This document shows, in pieces, positions 7,944-16,538 of a DNA stretch of 64,000 nt (position 1 is the first letter of the stretch; each line of letters starts with the position of its first letter). Source of the stretch: Tepidibacillus_B infernus (GTDB lineage Bacteria; Bacillota; Bacilli; Tepidibacillales; Tepidibacillaceae); NCBI RefSeq assembly GCF_048898065.1, contig NZ_JBLWFI010000001.1, positions 1,116,001 to 1,180,000 on the forward strand, in the 5' to 3' direction. The notes beneath the pieces were generated by a model. The model did no database searches, had not been told where the DNA came from, and was given only the letters and a program-made list of their open reading frames with translations. The position numbers and the translations under genes are program-made.

Positions 7944-8855
7944 TTATCCTGCTAATAATTCAGGATGTATAATAGCTGAGTAGCTGTGGTCATTGGAAAG
8001 ATGACCATAATCAAGACCGATTAAAACTTTGGTATGTGTCCAATGTGTTTGGTTCTTTGAAGAAATCACCACCTTATCAGGACGAATACATAATAAAAAC
8101 TGCATCTCTTTTGATACGCTGCGAAAGGGGACTAGATGAATTCTAGTCTGCCATGCTGGATCGATATTCTTCGTTATTTCTTCAAGCGATTCCAAATGAA
8201 ATTGTCCATGTTGATAAGCTGTCTGGAAAATAGTAGGTAAAAATGACACGGATTTAGCTTCTAAAATCATCACTGGTTTTCGAGTAATTGGATCATAAAG
8301 CCGATTCCCGGTATCCACCAATCCTTTACATTGATGACGATGTTCGAGAACCTCTATCTCAACATCTACAAAATGTTGTTCGACATTTCCTTTCCGTTCA
8401 AGGGACAGGAATGTACGATTAGAGAAAAACCATACCCCTAAAACAGCAATCACGATAAAAAGGAGCAAAAAAAATGGATTTGATGAATGAGTCACATACA
8501 CACCTTTTATGACTTCATGATCAATTTGAAAGAGGTATTGTAAAGCAAATACCCCACCGCCCATGAGAAAAGACACAAAATAAAAGGTGGCTAACGTTCT
8601 AACCATTTGGATCAAATGTAAAAAACCAAATGAGACCCATACCATTAAAATTGAGATTAGAATTTTTGTTAGTAAAAGATGTGCAGTACTTAAATAAGGA
8701 ATAAAAAATACCATCGTATACGCTGCTCCGATCATTGCTCCTAGCGTGATGCGGATCTTCTTGATTTTTAAGTGAAGAAACTTGGCAGTCGTTAATAAAA
8801 TTAGCGTATCGATCATAAAATTAAGTAAAAGGATTAGATCCAAGTAAAAGACCAT
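7944..8855 (-). CDS. spoIIGA: Sigma-E processing peptidase SpoIIGA
   Basis: Membrane aspartyl protease that removes the pro-sequence of sigma-E after a signal from the forespore. 303 residues from the ATG at 8855 (MVFYLDLILLLNFMIDTL, the usual SpoIIGA start). The N-terminal part has about five membrane spans to residue 145. The catalytic motif DTGNRLYDP lies at about 181-189 in the cytoplasmic half. An upstream in-frame ATG at 8921 would lie inside the -10/-35 region, so it is rejected; AAGGAG precedes the chosen start. Confidence 0.95.
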   Translation of the reverse strand: MVFYLDLILLLNFMIDTLILLTTAKFLHLKIKKIRITLGAMIGAAYTMVFFIPYLSTAHLLLTKILISILMVWVSFGFLHLIQMVRTLATFYFVSFLMGGGVFALQYLFQIDHEVIKGVYVTHSSNPFFLLLFIVIAVLGVWFFSNRTFLSLERKGNVEQHFVDVEIEVLEHRHQCKGLVDTGNRLYDPITRKPVMILEAKSVSFLPTIFQTAYQHGQFHLESLEEITKNIDPAWQTRIHLVPFRSVSKEMQFLLCIRPDKVVISSKNQTHWTHTKVLIGLDYGHLSNDHSYSAIIHPELLAG

Positions 8856-8897
8856 CTTCTCTTTCTCCTTTTCATTCATAAAGGAAGAAGTGAGAAT

Positions 8898-8965
8898 AGT
8901 ATATAATATATCTATATTCAAAGTCTGTCTAAACTTGCCGACAAGCTATCGATTTTTTTGTCGAA
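8898..8965 (-). promoter_or_regulatory. spoIIG promoter with Spo0A box
   Basis: TAGACA at 8931..8926 and TATACT at 8903..8898 are separated by 22 bp, the unusual spacing known for the Spo0A-activated spoIIG promoter of B. subtilis. A perfect 0A box TGTCGAA lies at 8959-8965 (plus orientation), and a weaker one, TGTCGGC, at 8943..8937. The placement upstream of and next to the -35 fits activation by phosphorylated Spo0A. Confidence 0.8.
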
Positions 8966-9011
8966 AAAACATTTTTTTAGCAGAATAGAAAGTGATGCTT
9001 TCTTTTGCATA

Positions 9012-9086
9012 TAAAAAAAAAGACCTAACACGAATAAAGTGTACCCTTTGTAAAGGACATTTTAGAATGTGTTAGATCTTTTTTTA
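9012..9086 (-). terminator. Terminator downstream of ftsZ
   Basis: Long hairpin: AAAAAGACCTAACAC (9017-9031) pairs with GTGTTAGATCTTTTT (9069-9083) with a short inner stem (CCTTTGTAAAGG). T runs occur on both strands. It ends the dcw transcript 27 bp after the ftsZ stop and insulates spoIIG. Confidence 0.88.
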
Positions 9087-9112
9087 TTCTTTAAATGAAA
9101 TAATTTATGAAA

Positions 9113-10207
9113 TTATTTATTACGGTTTCTTAAAAAGGTTGGGATGTCTAAGTTGTCGTGGCTATTAGCAAATGGCTTAATATTGATTTTTCCTGAAGAA
9201 TTTTGACCTTGATCCTTTGTAGTTGTTTTAGTTGTAGCTTGTATTCGATTAGGATCATCATCAAAGCCAGTTGCAATGACTGTAACAATGATTTCTTCTT
9301 TTAAGTTCTCATTGATTACTGCACCAAAAATCATATTCACTTCCGGATCTGAAGAAGATGCAACAATATCAGCTGCCTCGTTTACTTCGTATAAACTTAG
9401 ATTTGCTCCACCTGTAATATTCATAAGAACACCTTTTGCACCATTAATTGACGTTTCCAATAATGGACTGCAGATTGCTTTTTTAGCTGCTTCTGCTGCT
9501 CTATTTTCACCAGTTGCAATACCAATGCCCATCAATGCAGAGCCTTTTTCCGTCATAATGGTTTTTACATCGGCAAAGTCCAAGTTAATTAATCCAGGTA
9601 CTGCAATCAAATCAGATATTCCTTGTACTCCTTGACGAAGTACGTTATCTGCTTGACGAAATGCTTCTAACATCGGTGTGTTTTTGTCGACGATCTCTAA
9701 TAAGCGATCATTTGGAATCACAATCAGTGTATCCACTTTTTCCTTTAATGCAGCAATTCCTTGTTCTGCTTGTAGAGACCTTTTTCTTCCTTCGAAAGAA
9801 AAGGGTTTAGTAACTACTCCGACTGTTAAAGCACCTAATTCTTTGGCAATTTCTGCAATAACAGGTGCTGCACCAGTTCCTGTACCACCACCCATACCAG
9901 CAGTAACAAACACCATATCAGCGCCTTTTAGACTATTTTCAATCGTTTCTCTACTTTCTTCTGCAGCTTTTTTCCCTATTTCCGGATTTGCTCCTGCCCC
10001 TAATCCTCGTGTTAACTTTTCTCCAATTTGCGATTTAGTTACAGCTAAAGAACGGTGAAGGGCTTGTGCATCTGTGTTCACTGCGATAAATTCAACGCCT
10101 TGAACGCCAGCTTCAATCATGCGGTTAACAGCATTACTGCCTCCGCCGCCAACACCTATTACTTTAATTTGGGCTAATTGCTCCATATCCAGATCAAATT
10201 CTAACAT
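9113..10207 (-). CDS. ftsZ: Cell division GTPase FtsZ
   Basis: Tubulin homologue that forms the cytokinetic Z ring. 364 residues. GGGGSNA at 20-26 and the tubulin signature GGGTGTG at 106-112 bind GTP; NTDAQAL (T3 loop region) and the synergy-loop residues in the FADVKTIM segment are present. After the globular core (to about 315) comes a short variable linker and the conserved C-terminal peptide DIPTFLRNRNK, which FtsA and SepF bind. ATG start. Last gene of the dcw cluster, 42 bp behind ftsA, with a strong terminator after it. Confidence 0.98.
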   Translation of the reverse strand: MLEFDLDMEQLAQIKVIGVGGGGSNAVNRMIEAGVQGVEFIAVNTDAQALHRSLAVTKSQIGEKLTRGLGAGANPEIGKKAAEESRETIENSLKGADMVFVTAGMGGGTGTGAAPVIAEIAKELGALTVGVVTKPFSFEGRKRSLQAEQGIAALKEKVDTLIVIPNDRLLEIVDKNTPMLEAFRQADNVLRQGVQGISDLIAVPGLINLDFADVKTIMTEKGSALMGIGIATGENRAAEAAKKAICSPLLETSINGAKGVLMNITGGANLSLYEVNEAADIVASSSDPEVNMIFGAVINENLKEEIIVTVIATGFDDDPNRIQATTKTTTKDQGQNSSGKINIKPFANSHDNLDIPTFLRNRNK

Positions 10208-10249
10208 TCATTATCCCCCTCACTTATCGTGATCGCTTTTCTAGATGTT

Positions 10250-11485
10250 CTAAATAAATTCGCTAAACCAGTTTTTGATCCGTTCAAATGGACTTACACT
10301 TCTAGATTTTCGCTTTGGCTTAGATGATGCTGTTTTAACCACGTGTCCATGATTTGCTTTAATCATTTTTGTTGCGTATTTAATTAAACCCACTCCACCA
10401 GTGTAAGATGGGTCTTTTACACCAATGTAATCTGGAATTGCAATACGAACAGATGGCTTCAAAACTTCTTGGGCCAAACTCAGAATTCCATTCATCCCCA
10501 TCACTCCACCAGTAAGGACAAACCCACCTGCTAGTTCCTTTGTGTATTCTAAACGATGAACTTCTTCTTGGATAATTTCAAACATTTCTCTAAGTCTTGG
10601 TTCAATAATATGAGCTAAATCTTCTTGGTTAAATTCCTTTTCCACGTTACTGCCAATCCGAGCAACTTTAAATACTATCTCGTTATTAGATTCCTCAATA
10701 CTTGCAATTCCATATTTTAATTTCACTTGTTCCGCGATATCTGTTTGGGTTCTTAGCCCTATGGAGATATCATTTGTAATATATTCCCCTCCAATCGGAA
10801 GTTCCGTGGTTTTTACAATACTTCCTTGTTCAAAAATAGAAAGGGTTGTCGTTCCTTTCCCTATGTCTACTAATGCCACACCAAGATTCATTTCATCTTT
10901 AGAAAGGGCTATATGACTAGCTGCTAATGGCATTAAAATAAATCCTGCAATTCGAAGTTCAGCTCTTTCAATCGTACGCATCAAATTATGTATGATCGTT
11001 TTCGAACCGGTAACAATTGTTGCTTCGACTTCAAGTCTTACACCATACATCCCTCTTGGGTCTTTGATACCTGACAAACCATCAACAATATATTCTTTAG
11101 GAACGACATCGATGATTTCTCTTTCAGGAGGTAAATTAATCAATTTAGCTGCTTGAATCACTCGATCTATATCTAATTCACTGATTTCCTTGTCTTCACT
11201 AGATACAGCGACGACTCCATGACTTGTTTGTAAATCTATATGGTTACCAGAAATCCCAACATAAACCTCATCTATCGTAATTCCTACCATTCGTTCAGCA
11301 TGGTCAACTGCCTTACGAATCGACTGTACGGTTTGATCAATATCAACAATTGCTCCCTTTTTAACGCCTTCAGAATCTGCAGAACCCACTCCAATAATAT
11401 TTAATGACCCATTATTCACTTCGCCAATGATGACTCGAACCTTGGACGTACCGATGTCTAGACTAACTATACTATCGTTGCTCAA
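10250..11485 (-). CDS. ftsA: Cell division protein FtsA
   Basis: Actin-like ATPase that tethers FtsZ to the membrane. 411 residues. Phosphate-1 motif LDIGTSKVRVIIGE near the start, SHUBA-like subdomain 1C at about 85-165 (DVVPKEYIVDG onward), phosphate-2 VALVDIGKGTTTLSI and the adenosine motif GGFVLTGGVMGMNGI. The C-terminal amphipathic helix is PFERIKNWFSEFI. TTG start preceded by a G-rich site (GGGGGGTG). 136 bp separate it from sbp, so an additional promoter here is likely. Confidence 0.97.
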   Translation of the reverse strand: MSNDSIVSLDIGTSKVRVIIGEVNNGSLNIIGVGSADSEGVKKGAIVDIDQTVQSIRKAVDHAERMVGITIDEVYVGISGNHIDLQTSHGVVAVSSEDKEISELDIDRVIQAAKLINLPPEREIIDVVPKEYIVDGLSGIKDPRGMYGVRLEVEATIVTGSKTIIHNLMRTIERAELRIAGFILMPLAASHIALSKDEMNLGVALVDIGKGTTTLSIFEQGSIVKTTELPIGGEYITNDISIGLRTQTDIAEQVKLKYGIASIEESNNEIVFKVARIGSNVEKEFNQEDLAHIIEPRLREMFEIIQEEVHRLEYTKELAGGFVLTGGVMGMNGILSLAQEVLKPSVRIAIPDYIGVKDPSYTGGVGLIKYATKMIKANHGHVVKTASSKPKRKSRSVSPFERIKNWFSEFI

Positions 11486-11621
11486 ATCTTTGGCACCCCC
11501 CTCAAAAAATATCTAGTAATCTCGTTAGTTCATTTAAAGATAAAAGGCTTTTTATAAATTATTCCACACGTTTTAGTGTTTTCCTTTTTTTTTCTATGAT
11601 TTTTTTCAACATTTTTTTGTC

Positions 11622-11978
11622 TTATGATACTTTCTTATGTCTTTCGCTAAAGTTTGTCAATAAGAGTCTGCGAATGACTGCTAAATTATTAAATAATCTT
11701 ACACCAAAAGCAAAAATAGCAGCTAAGTATAAATCCACACCTAATTGAACACCTAAAAATACGATCCCTGCAGCTAACAAGGTGTTAAAAAAGAATCCTG
11801 AAATAAAAATCTTCGTATCAAAAGAATGTTCTAAACTGGCACGAATTCCCCCAATTACTGTATCAAGAGCGGCTAAAACAGAAATAGATAAATAATGACT
11901 ATATTCTTCTGGTACACGAAGATCAGAACTAAAGCCTAAAACTAATCCGATAATAAGTCCAAGAATAGGCAACCACAT
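11622..11978 (-). CDS. sbp: Small basic membrane protein Sbp (DUF1290)
   Basis: 118 residues with about four hydrophobic segments and the family sequence YLSISVLAALDTVIGGIRA. Membrane protein of unknown biochemical role, conserved in this exact place between the DUF881 genes and ftsA in Bacillales. Its first codon overlaps the last base of the upstream DUF881 gene, so the two are translationally linked. Confidence 0.92.
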   Translation of the reverse strand: MWLPILGLIIGLVLGFSSDLRVPEEYSHYLSISVLAALDTVIGGIRASLEHSFDTKIFISGFFFNTLLAAGIVFLGVQLGVDLYLAAIFAFGVRLFNNLAVIRRLLLTNFSERHKKVS

Positions 11979-12700
11979 TATTTTTCACCTACCTTTACCG
12001 GTTTCATATATCTGGGATTAATATCACCATTATATGCAGGGATTTGAATTTTTTCTTGTTCAGCAATAATCAATTCTTTGTTAAGAATTTTAAAATAATC
12101 CTGCAGCCCGGCAATCTGGATTCCAGCTTGAATCATTTTTGCATCACCAATTGCTTTAATTTCATAAGGAAAGGTAATGAATCGATTATTGACTTGAATT
12201 CGATTTCCTACATTTCGAATCGCAGAAACAGATACCAATCGTTGATCATTGATCGAAATCGCTTGTGCCCCATTACCAAACATTTCATTCACCAATGTTC
12301 TTAAATCGTCATCTACAATTTCATTTTCGTCCTCTTCACCAATCTCTGAAAAAGAAGAATCCATAGCTGTAATTCGAACAATTAATCCTTTTCCTTCAAC
12401 AGGAATAGTTCCTGCTAAGAGCTTCGCATGACCTAATTCATCCGAGATGATTTGGGAAATTTGTTGATTTTGGTTGTTATTTTTGTATTGGTTAAGCAAT
12501 TGTCGTTTTTTAGACAAATCATTTAAAAGATTATTTTTCCGTTCTAATTCTTTACTTAAATTCGAACGTAATTCTGTAATGTCCCTAGCTTCCATCTTAA
12601 ACGTATTTTGTGTTGAATTAAACTGAATAGATAACATAAATCCAATAATGACACTAATGAGTGTAATTGTATATGAGATCTTTCGTTTATGAGCTTGCAT
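11978..12700 (-). CDS. DUF881 division-cluster protein, YlxX-like
   Basis: 240 residues: N-terminal membrane anchor (about 8-28), coiled coil (about 40-80), then the extracytoplasmic DUF881 domain (KGLIVRITAMDSS, LVNEMFGNGAQAISINDQRL, EIKAIGDAKMIQAGI). One of two tandem paralogues; B. subtilis has the same arrangement (ylxW and ylxX). Function unknown. DUF881 proteins are predicted to be membrane-bound and are found with division genes. Confidence 0.9.
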   Translation of the reverse strand: MQAHKRKISYTITLISVIIGFMLSIQFNSTQNTFKMEARDITELRSNLSKELERKNNLLNDLSKKRQLLNQYKNNNQNQQISQIISDELGHAKLLAGTIPVEGKGLIVRITAMDSSFSEIGEEDENEIVDDDLRTLVNEMFGNGAQAISINDQRLVSVSAIRNVGNRIQVNNRFITFPYEIKAIGDAKMIQAGIQIAGLQDYFKILNKELIIAEQEKIQIPAYNGDINPRYMKPVKVGEK

Positions 12701-12713
12701 ATAAATTCTTCCT

Positions 12714-13445
12714 TTACGGATTAAGTATTGTTAATCGATCAGTATTAAGTGTTCCAATAAAACCTGGGATTACGATATGATCCATCTTTTTTGTAGAGAT
12801 TTGAATATTCCATAAGCGTAATGTCTCTAACACTCCCCCAGGCATTTCTAATCCAGCTAATAAGGTATCAGGATCACCAATGGCTAGTATTTCAAAAGGG
12901 GGTGCTTTTTTAATAGAATTCACAAGAATGGTTGGCCCTACACAACGAATCGAACTAGAAGCAATCATACGTTCACCATTTACACTTATCGCCTCTGCAC
13001 CAGATGCAAATAATTCATTCACAACTTTTCGTAAGTCTTGTTCATGAACTATATAACTAGAGACATCACCCTCAACTTCTTTTGCTTGTTTGCTATCGTT
13101 TAGAGTCACCGAAAGACCTGGCCCCTCTACAGAGATCAGGCCGGCAATCATCCGGGTGTTATCTAATTGTTCGCGAATTTTATTAGCCTCATCTTCATTG
13201 CTAATCAAAGATTGTTCAAATCCACGAATTTCTTCTTCAATTTCTTGAATCTGCTTTTCAAGCTCTTGATTTTCTTTTTTTTGATTGACAATCTTTTCTT
13301 GTAATTCCTGTTGTTTGTCCAATGTTGAAAAAGAAAAATTACTATTAAATCTTCTTATACTTGTGGATTCATACTGAAAAGCGATTAAAAAACCAAGGAA
13401 TAAAAAAACAATTGTGATATAAATTTGCCATCTATTAATTTTCAT
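12714..13445 (-). CDS. DUF881 division-cluster protein, YlxW-like
   Basis: 243 residues from the ATG at 13445, overlapping the divIB stop by 11 bp. Layout matches its neighbour: membrane anchor (about 5-22), coiled coil (about 40-85), DUF881 domain (GPGLSVTLNDSKQ, VVNELFASGAEAISVNGERM, EILAIGDPDTLLAGL). A TTG 33 bases upstream would give a longer overlap and has no better ribosome site; GGTGA precedes the ATG. The pair probably arose by tandem duplication. Role unknown. Confidence 0.9.
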   Translation of the reverse strand: MKINRWQIYITIVFLFLGFLIAFQYESTSIRRFNSNFSFSTLDKQQELQEKIVNQKKENQELEKQIQEIEEEIRGFEQSLISNEDEANKIREQLDNTRMIAGLISVEGPGLSVTLNDSKQAKEVEGDVSSYIVHEQDLRKVVNELFASGAEAISVNGERMIASSSIRCVGPTILVNSIKKAPPFEILAIGDPDTLLAGLEMPGGVLETLRLWNIQISTKKMDHIVIPGFIGTLNTDRLTILNP

Positions 13446-14199
13446 TATTTGGTTCACCACTATTTTTATATTCTTCAAATCGTATCGAATCTAGTAAATA
13501 AATATCGCCTAGATTCTTCGTTTTCGCTTTTAAGTTTTCGAGAATACTAGAAAGTAAGTTTATTTTTTTACTTAATTCATCTAGATGGACATGCAAGCGA
13601 TAACCCTCTCTTGTATAAATCAACACTTGATTGGTATCAATCATATTGGGTTCATTTTTTATCTCTGATAATTCATCCAATATGGCTGGGTCTACCTTTG
13701 CAAGTTCTCTTGCTAAAGTAGGAAGCTGATCATTATTCTTCCATTCGGAAATAAGAGGCCGATTCATAACGATTTGATCAATTTTTTTCTGAACAAGATA
13801 TCCATTCTCTAAAACAGGAACCCACTGTTTCTTTGAATATAGAAAAGCGATCGGTTTTTGTTCTAGAATTTGAATCCGTAATTTCCCAGGATATTTTTTC
13901 TCAACCTCTACTTTTTTGATTTCTGGTAACTCCAACAATCTATTTTCAAGGGAAGAAGCTTTTAAAAACCAATAATGCATGTTTTGATGTAATTTTCCTT
14001 TTTCGTAAATCTCTTTTTCGGTTAATAGATTCAATCCTGTGATTTGGATCGAAGTGATTCTACTAATGGGTAAATTAAAATAGGTGATCATAGCAATCAG
14101 AAGAAAAAATAAAAAAAGATACCGTAACAACTTTCTATTTTTCTTTGGTATCATTACCTGTTTTTTGAACTGCGGAATTGTTTGATAGGATTGGTACAT
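13435..14199 (-). CDS. divIB: Division protein DivIB/FtsQ
   Basis: 254 residues, bitopic membrane protein of the FtsQLB complex that controls septal wall synthesis. Cytoplasmic basic tail, one transmembrane helix at about 26-42, POTRA domain (ITSIQITGLNLLTEKEIYEK) followed by the FtsQ domain (KKVEVEKKYPGKLRIQILEQKP). Downstream of murA with an 80-bp gap that holds a hairpin. ATG start. Confidence 0.93.
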   Translation of the reverse strand: MYQSYQTIPQFKKQVMIPKKNRKLLRYLFLFFLLIAMITYFNLPISRITSIQITGLNLLTEKEIYEKGKLHQNMHYWFLKASSLENRLLELPEIKKVEVEKKYPGKLRIQILEQKPIAFLYSKKQWVPVLENGYLVQKKIDQIVMNRPLISEWKNNDQLPTLARELAKVDPAILDELSEIKNEPNMIDTNQVLIYTREGYRLHVHLDELSKKINLLSSILENLKAKTKNLGDIYLLDSIRFEEYKNSGEPNNEN

Positions 14200-14255
14200 T
14201 TCTTCTCATTCCTTTATATCCAACTCAGTCTTCACTTTATCTCTCATTTGATTAT

Positions 14256-14280
14256 GAAAAGCGGCATATAAAATGCCGCT
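14256..14280 (-). terminator. Hairpin between murA and divIB, possible attenuator
   Basis: AGCGGCAT (14260-14267) pairs with ATGCCGCT (14273-14280), loop five bases, followed on the minus strand by only TTTTC. The murA stop TAG is inside the stem. The short U tract suggests partial termination or an RNA-stability element within the cluster rather than a full stop. Confidence 0.55.
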
Positions 14281-15538
14281 AATTTTCAGATTCTCGCAAA
14301 ATTTTTGCCCCAATTGCATTTAAAGACTCTTCAATACGCTCATAACCACGATCTACGTGATGAACCTGATGAACAATCGTTTTACCTCTAGCAGCTAAGC
14401 CAGCTAAAATGAGAGCAGCTCCTGCCCTTAAATCGGTTGCTTCAACATGAGCTCCTGTTAAATAGGGAACGCCGCGGATATATGCTGTGCTTTGGTCAAT
14501 CCTGATATCAGCACCCATTCGAATCAATTCGTCTACATGCTTAAATCTAGAATCGAATACCCTTTCCTCCATGATGCTAAAACCCTGTGCAAGCGTTAAC
14601 AGTGTCATCATTTGTGCCTGCATATCTGTTGGGAAACCTGGATAAGGTGAGGTATAGATCTTTTCAACAGCTTTTAGAGGGGTCATCCTTTTTACGACCA
14701 TTATATCATTGTCGGTTTCAATTTCAACACCAACACGTTTTAAATATTCGATCACAGATGTTAAATGCTCAGGTATGACATTATTTAGTTCGATACTTCC
14801 TCCAGCAATACCTACCACAGTTATAAATGTTCCGGCTACAATCCGATCTGGAATGATTTGATAAGTAATTGGTACAAGTTCTTCAATACCCTTGATTGTA
14901 ATCACATCTGTTCCTGCCCCAGAAATTTTTGCCCCCATTTGATTTAAGAAATTCTGCAAATCAACAATTTCTGGTTCTTTTGCTGCATAAATGATCTTTG
15001 TTTCTCCCCTAGCTTTTACAGCTGCCATCATAATATTTTCAGTTGCGCCTACACTTGGATAATCTAAAGTAATGACCGTTCCTACTAATTCCTTTGCTGT
15101 ACAGGTAATCAAACCGTCACGATCGATAATCTTAGCACCAAGAGCCTCTAAACCTTTCAAATGAAGATCAATTTTCCTTTCACCAATCGCACAACCCCCA
15201 GGTTTTGAAACGCTCACTTGGTTAAATCTAGCTAGTAAAGGACCCATGAGGAAGATCGATGATCTCATCAAACGCATGAGTTCTTCAGGAACCTTTGTTG
15301 ATAAAATCGAACGAGTATCAATCATCACCGTATGATGGTTAAAATCTACTTGTGCCCCCAAAGAACGCAAAATTTGAATCATCACATCAATATCTAGTAA
15401 ATGTGGAACATCTTGAATCACATGTGTTCCTTCTGCTAATAGAGAGGCTGCCAAGATAGGAAGTGCAGCATTTTTAGCACCCTGTACTTTTATTTTACCA
15501 GACAGAGGCCTTCCACCTTCGATGATCAACTTCTCCAA
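14279..15538 (-). CDS. murA: UDP-N-acetylglucosamine 1-carboxyvinyltransferase MurA
   Basis: First committed step of peptidoglycan synthesis: enolpyruvyl transfer from PEP to UDP-GlcNAc. 419 residues of the two-domain EPSP-synthase fold. The catalytic, fosfomycin-target cysteine is C116 in KPGGCAIGERK; the GAKNAALPILAA substrate motif is at 20-31. TTG start with GGAGGTG upstream. It lies between murB and divIB on the same strand, a place where B. subtilis has no murA, so the cluster here carries an extra or relocated copy. Confidence 0.97.
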   Translation of the reverse strand: MEKLIIEGGRPLSGKIKVQGAKNAALPILAASLLAEGTHVIQDVPHLLDIDVMIQILRSLGAQVDFNHHTVMIDTRSILSTKVPEELMRLMRSSIFLMGPLLARFNQVSVSKPGGCAIGERKIDLHLKGLEALGAKIIDRDGLITCTAKELVGTVITLDYPSVGATENIMMAAVKARGETKIIYAAKEPEIVDLQNFLNQMGAKISGAGTDVITIKGIEELVPITYQIIPDRIVAGTFITVVGIAGGSIELNNVIPEHLTSVIEYLKRVGVEIETDNDIMVVKRMTPLKAVEKIYTSPYPGFPTDMQAQMMTLLTLAQGFSIMEERVFDSRFKHVDELIRMGADIRIDQSTAYIRGVPYLTGAHVEATDLRAGAALILAGLAARGKTIVHQVHHVDRGYERIEESLNAIGAKILRESEN

Positions 15539-15552
15539 AGTTCCACCTCCGT

Positions 15553-16458
15553 TTACCCCTCACCTACCACTTCAATTTCTGTAGTCAATTTTATTTGGTA
15601 AACTTCATACACTCGTTCTTTAACATGTTCAATTAATGTGAGCACATCCTTTGCCGATGCCTGACCTATATTCACGATAAAGTTAGCGTGCATCATAGAA
15701 ATTTGGGCTTCACCCACTTGATAGCCTTTAAGACCCAGCTCTTCTATTAATCTACCTGCATAATCATTTTCTGGATTGCGAAATACACTTCCAGCGCAAG
15801 GCAAATGATAGGGTTGAGTTTTTCTTCTTCGATCCTTGAATCGAGCCGTATCTTCTGCAATTTTCTTTTGATTCCCTTGTTTTAATTTAAACGTAGCAGA
15901 TAGAATGATGCCTCTTTTCTGTTGGAGGATCGATGAACGGTAACTAAATTCAAAGTCTTGATTTTTCCAAGTAACGATTTGTCCGTTCTCTAATAAGACC
16001 TCTGCCTCTTCAAAAACATGGGAAATGTCAGAACCGTGGGCACCCGCATTCATATAGATGGCACCCCCAACCGTTCCAGGAATTCCACCAGCAAATTCAA
16101 GTCCTGTTAATCCTTGTTTTGCTGCTAAATTTGCTAACCGAATCAGAGAAACACTAGCTCCTACGTGAATATAAGATCCATCAAAGAGGATTTGATTAAA
16201 CCCCTTATTCATATGAATAATAGCACCATTAAACCCGTGATCCAAGAATAGGAGATTAGAGCCTTTACCAATCACTTTCCAAGGAATCTTAGCTTCGTTT
16301 AAAATCGTTAAGGCATCTAATAACCCTTTTTGATTGTCAGGCTCAATGTAAATTCTTGCAGGTCCACCAATTTTCCATGTGTTATGCTTTGATAGCGGCT
16401 CATTTTCAACAATTTTACCAATAGGCTGGTCTTTCAGTTTTTGAATCCAGTCTTGCAT
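15553..16458 (-). CDS. murB: UDP-N-acetylenolpyruvoylglucosamine reductase MurB
   Basis: FAD-dependent reduction of enolpyruvyl-UDP-GlcNAc to UDP-MurNAc. 301 residues. FAD-binding segments include KVIGKGSNLLF and GLEFAGGIPGTVGGAIYMNAGA; the proton-donor serine is in CAGSVFRNPEN; YRSSIL is also typical. Co-directional with murA 14 bp downstream, so consecutive steps of the pathway are encoded together. ATG preceded by AGGAGGAT. Confidence 0.97.
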   Translation of the reverse strand: MQDWIQKLKDQPIGKIVENEPLSKHNTWKIGGPARIYIEPDNQKGLLDALTILNEAKIPWKVIGKGSNLLFLDHGFNGAIIHMNKGFNQILFDGSYIHVGASVSLIRLANLAAKQGLTGLEFAGGIPGTVGGAIYMNAGAHGSDISHVFEEAEVLLENGQIVTWKNQDFEFSYRSSILQQKRGIILSATFKLKQGNQKKIAEDTARFKDRRRKTQPYHLPCAGSVFRNPENDYAGRLIEELGLKGYQVGEAQISMMHANFIVNIGQASAKDVLTLIEHVKERVYEVYQIKLTTEIEVVGEG

Positions 16459-16538
16459 CTTCTATCCTCCTAATCACGATATTCTCTCACTGGGCTATAC
16501 GATATACTATGCCTAAATCATTATAGTGTGACAATCGC

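Noticed and set aside
8856..8921. Upstream ATG for spoIIGA
   Set aside because: Lies inside the mapped-type promoter (-10 at 8903..8898), so it would not be in the mRNA.
9276..10058. Two open frames of 119 and 126 codons opposite ftsZ
   Set aside because: Antisense to highly conserved FtsZ codons; no family resemblance and no start signal.
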